From: an uncultured Clostridia bacterium
GTDB lineage: Bacteria > Bacillota_A > Clostridia > TANB77 > CAG-508
Reading direction: 5' to 3'
Length of the DNA: 7,516 nucleotides
Assembly: GCA_934130705.1 (NCBI GenBank)
Contig: CAKOYL010000031.1
Coordinates: forward strand, 1 to 7,516
The notes beneath the pieces are model-generated. The model was not told where the DNA came from and did not search any database. It was given only the letters and a program-made list of their open reading frames with translations. A program made the translations under genes and the position numbers. Positions 5,046 through 7,516 of this stretch are shown in pieces (the first letter of the stretch is position 1; each line of letters starts with the position of its first letter).

Positions 5046-6584
5046 ATGAAAGATAAAGTAACTATGCTAATGATATTAGATGGTTTTGGAGACAACAAAA
5101 ACAAAGATGGTAATGCAATAAAATTAGCAAAAACACCTAATATAGATAGACTAATGAAACAATATCCTAACACTGATATATTCACAAGTGGTTTACATGT
5201 AGGATTACCAGAAGGACAAATGGGAAACTCAGAAGTAGGACACACAAATATTGGAGCTGGAAGAATTGTATATCAAGAATTAACAAGAATAACAAAATCA
5301 ATAGAAGATGGAGAATTTTTCAGTAATCCGGAATTTATATCAGCAATAGAAAATTGTAAAAAACATAATTCAAAATTACACATATTAGGATTGCTATCAA
5401 ATGGTGGAGTTCATAGTCATAATAGACATTTATATGGACTATTAGAAATGGCAAAAAGAAGAGACTTTGAAGATGTATATGTACACTGCTTCTTAGACGG
5501 AAGAGATACACCACCAGCATCAGCAGAAACATATATAGCAGAACTACAAGAAAAAATGAAAGAAAAACAAGTTGGAAAAATAGCATCACTTTCTGGAAGA
5601 TTCTATGCAATGGACAGAGACAAGAGATGGGAAAGAGTTAAAAAATGCTATGATGCCTTAGTAAATGGAGAAGGCGAAAAAGCAGGAGATGCAATAAAAG
5701 CAATAGAAGACTCTTATCAAAAGGAAGTATTTGATGAATTTGTAGTACCAACAGTAATTTGCAATGGAAATGAACCAGTAGCAAAAATAGGAGAAAACGA
5801 CTCAGTAATATTCTTCAACTTTAGACCAGATAGAGCAAGAGAAATAACAAGAGCTATTGTAGATCCTGAATTTGATGGATTTGAAACTAAAAAAATGAAC
5901 TTATATTATGTATGTTTCACAAGTTATGACGAAACAATGCCAAATGTTCATGTAGCATTCAAAAAAGAACCATTAAAAAACACATTCGGAGAAGTTATAA
6001 GTGAAGCAGGACTAACACAATTAAGAATTGCAGAAACAGAAAAATATGCACATGTAACATTCTTCTTTAATGGTGGAGAAGAAAAACAATATCCAGGAGA
6101 AGACAGAATATTAGTACCATCACCAAAAGTAGAAACATATGATATGAAACCTGAAATGAGTGCATATGAAGTTACTGACAAAGTATGTGAAGCATTAGAA
6201 AATGACAAATATGATGTAGTAATATTAAATTTTGCAAATACAGACATGGTAGGACATACAGGAAGTTTACCAGCAGCAATCAAAGCTGTAGAAACAGTAG
6301 ATGAATGTGTTGAAAGAATAGTAAAAATAATAGAAGAGAAAAAAGGAAACTTATTAATAACAGCTGACCATGGAAATGCAGAACAAATGATAGACTACAA
6401 AACAGGAGAACCACACACAGCACATACAACAAACCCAGTACCAATAATACTAATAACAGATAACAAAGATTATAAATTAAAAGAAAATGGAAAATTAGCA
6501 GATTTAGCACCAACAATGCTTGACTTAATGGGAATAAACAAACCAAAAGAAATGACAGGAGAAAGCCTATTAATCAAAGAATAA
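5046..6584 (+). CDS. gpmI: 2,3-bisphosphoglycerate-independent phosphoglycerate mutase
   Basis: Manganese-dependent enzyme that converts 3-phosphoglycerate to 2-phosphoglycerate through a phosphoserine intermediate. At 512 residues it has the usual length. The phosphatase-like domain holds D12 (ILDGFG), the catalytic S62 (MGNSEVGH), D400 and H404 (NTDMVGH), D441 and H442 (TADHGNAEQ) and the metal-binding HTAHTTNP segment (457-464). The transferase domain keeps H123 (GGVHSH), R153 and D154 (DGRDTPP), R185 and R191 ([10 protein letters not shown]), R260 and R263 (NFRPDRARE) and K333. It begins 34 bases after tpiA, with a GAAGG-type ribosome site about 10 bases ahead, and is the third gene of the operon. 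In spore formers this enzyme is known to be pH- and Mn-sensitive; that is family knowledge, not visible here. Confidence 0.98.
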   Translation: MKDKVTMLMILDGFGDNKNKDGNAIKLAKTPNIDRLMKQYPNTDIFTSGLHVGLPEGQMGNSEVGHTNIGAGRIVYQELTRITKSIEDGEFFSNPEFISAIENCKKHNSKLHILGLLSNGGVHSHNRHLYGLLEMAKRRDFEDVYVHCFLDGRDTPPASAETYIAELQEKMKEKQVGKIASLSGRFYAMDRDKRWERVKKCYDALVNGEGEKAGDAIKAIEDSYQKEVFDEFVVPTVICNGNEPVAKIGENDSVIFFNFRPDRAREITRAIVDPEFDGFETKKMNLYYVCFTSYDETMPNVHVAFKKEPLKNTFGEVISEAGLTQLRIAETEKYAHVTFFFNGGEEKQYPGEDRILVPSPKVETYDMKPEMSAYEVTDKVCEALENDKYDVVILNFANTDMVGHTGSLPAAIKAVETVDECVERIVKIIEEKKGNLLITADHGNAEQMIDYKTGEPHTAHTTNPVPIILITDNKDYKLKENGKLADLAPTMLDLMGINKPKEMTGESLLIKE

Positions 6585-6593
6585 GAGGTAAAT

Positions 6594-7286
6594 ATGTTAA
6601 AACACACCAAGAAAATAAAAGAGATGTACGAAGATATTCAAAGAAGAATATTCTATATGATACCAGAAAAATGGGAAAAATTATATTTATATGCTTCTGT
6701 AATGGATAGAATAGATGGACACAAAACCGGGGAACTTTTCTTTTACTATATTCCAAAAGGAATTTTTAAGAAAAACCCCGTAAATGTCTATGAAATACCA
6801 CAAAAATTCAACTTAGACGAAAAAGAATACATAAAGCTAGTAAATATCCTTTATCAAAAAATAACACAATTAAGAGAAGAATTCAAAAAAATAGAAGTAA
6901 CATCAACATGGACTAATTTAACAATGGTAATAGAAGGAATAAAATTTAAAGTCGAATATGATTATGAAGACTTAAATCAATCAAAATTTACAAGTTATGA
7001 AAGACATGTAATATGGAGGTACAACTATTTAGGAATAAAAGAAGAAAAACTTAATAAAAATGATAGAGAGATATTAGAAAAATATTTATTAGGCGAAAAA
7101 GTCATAAGAAGAAGAGAAAGATATGAAACAGGGATATACATTAAAAATATAAAAAATATAGTGGACTATGATACAGAAAATTATGGAAGTGAGCAAAATA
7201 TAGAATATGTAGCAACACAAGATCAAAGAACAATAAATCAAATAATAGCATCAAAAGAAAACATAGAAAAAATGAAAAAAAATTAA
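6594..7286 (+). CDS. YezG/DUF600-like immunity-family protein with C-terminal extension
   Basis: The first ~165 residues of this 230-residue protein resemble the YezG (DUF600) family, whose Bacillus member is the immunity partner of an LXG-type toxin. Family features are IYxMIPExWEKxYLYASV-like sequence at about 19-36, GELFFYY (46-52), NVYEIP (64-69), FKVEYDYEDL (118-127) and SYERHVIWRYNYLGI (134-148). Residues about 166-230 form a charged, Lys/Arg/Glu-rich extension beyond the usual family length. No signal peptide or membrane helix is present, so it is probably cytosolic. It starts 9 bases after gpmI; its ribosome site AGAGG (6584-6588) touches the gpmI stop, which points to coupled expression with the glycolytic genes. 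No LXG or other toxin gene is in the window, so it is an orphan here. Family call is fairly sure; a toxin-neutralising role is not shown. Confidence 0.7.
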   Translation: MLKHTKKIKEMYEDIQRRIFYMIPEKWEKLYLYASVMDRIDGHKTGELFFYYIPKGIFKKNPVNVYEIPQKFNLDEKEYIKLVNILYQKITQLREEFKKIEVTSTWTNLTMVIEGIKFKVEYDYEDLNQSKFTSYERHVIWRYNYLGIKEEKLNKNDREILEKYLLGEKVIRRRERYETGIYIKNIKNIVDYDTENYGSEQNIEYVATQDQRTINQIIASKENIEKMKKN

Positions 7287-7299
7287 AATGATATTACAT

Positions 7300-7315
7300 T
7301 TAGAAGCAATTCTAA
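7300..7315 (+). repeat. Short hairpin with GCAA loop
   Basis: TTAGAA (7300-7305) and TTCTAA (7310-7315) form a perfect 6-bp stem closed by GCAA, a GNRA tetraloop. It has no T run. It lies in the 68-base gap between the YezG-like gene and the next gene, and could be a processing or stability element or chance. Confidence 0.25.
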
Positions 7316-7354
7316 CAAATATAAAAGATTAAATATTGAAAGGAGCAAAAAAAG

Positions 7355-7516
7355 ATGATTTATTCAAAAGAATTAGAAGGAATGTGCAAAGTTGCAAAAG
7401 GAGTAGACCATGGACCAGCACCAATTCCAGAAGAAGGAAAATGGGTAAAAGCAAAAGAAATAAAAGATATATCAGGATTAACACATGGTATAGGATGGTG
7501 TGCACCACAACAAGGA
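7355..7516 (+). CDS. NifU-like iron-sulfur cluster scaffold protein (3' end outside window)
   Basis: Only the first 54 residues are present. They read MIYSKELEGMCKVAKGVDHG, then PAPIPEEGKWVKAKEI, then SGLTHGIGWCAPQQG at the window edge. I recognise this as the start of the clostridial iron-sulfur cluster assembly scaffold-like proteins that are usually encoded next to a GGGtGRT protein. C11 and C49 may take part in metal or cluster binding, but this is inferred from position only. AAAGGAG (7339-7345) lies 9 bases before ATG and supports the start. It reads the same way as the glycolytic operon, 68 bases downstream, with no clear terminator between, so co-transcription is possible. The remaining domain and any partner gene are not visible. 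Confidence 0.7.
   Translation, partial: MIYSKELEGMCKVAKGVDHGPAPIPEEGKWVKAKEIKDISGLTHGIGWCAPQQG

Noticed and set aside
1..7516. CRISPR array, tRNA, rRNA or known riboswitch
   Set aside because: No regularly spaced direct repeats, no tRNA-like cloverleaf with a TTC arm, no rRNA-like G+C-rich conserved blocks and no recognisable riboswitch core were seen on either strand.

Overview
The window is AT-rich, with A/T-ending codons, many ATA (Ile) and AGA (Arg) codons, AGGAGG-type ribosome sites and the standard genetic code. Together with a pgk-tpiA-gpmI cluster, type IV pilin-like proteins, a YezG-type protein and the start of a NifU-like scaffold protein, this suggests the Bacillota, most likely an uncultured gut-type member of Clostridia. 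The species cannot be fixed from the sequence alone.

The left part (about 1-2600) is accessory and rearranged. It opens with the last 72 codons of a protein with a C-type-lectin / formylglycine-generating-enzyme-like fold. This piece has about 47% G+C by my count, in surroundings near 22-30%. A decayed second gene tail follows (about 227-353), then an intact prepilin-like gene (373-1524). Next is an integrase gene (from 1888) broken by a one-base frameshift and then fused in frame to the last ~40 codons of an IS3-family transposase. The IS3 right end (to about 2542) abuts a 30-base sequence that matches, 26 of 30, the 3' end of the first gene. The region therefore records at least three ends of pilin/lectin-like surface genes, broken up by mobile DNA.

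The middle (about 2540-3025) has no convincing full gene. It holds a promoter with a perfect Spo0A-type box, two intrinsic terminator-like hairpins, a 23-codon relic ORF and the leader of the glycolytic operon.

The right part (3026-7286) is an ordinary, intact lower-glycolysis operon: phosphoglycerate kinase, triosephosphate isomerase and cofactor-independent phosphoglycerate mutase, read in one direction with gaps of 48 and 34 bases. These enzymes interconvert triose phosphates, make ATP from 1,3-bisphosphoglycerate and isomerise 3- to 2-phosphoglycerate. Only 9 bases after gpmI begins a 230-codon gene whose first ~165 residues resemble the YezG/DUF600 immunity family, an unexpected operon partner. 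The window ends inside a NifU-like iron-sulfur scaffold gene.

The most interesting points are the G+C-rich, NNY-codon-rich lectin-type gene end and its second copy 2.3 kb away, which could reflect a diversity-generating retroelement target or silent cassettes; the integrase-IS3 chimera; the hairpin covering the integrase ribosome site; and the orphan YezG-like gene in a glycolytic operon. No reverse transcriptase or template repeat is visible here, so the diversification idea is inference.
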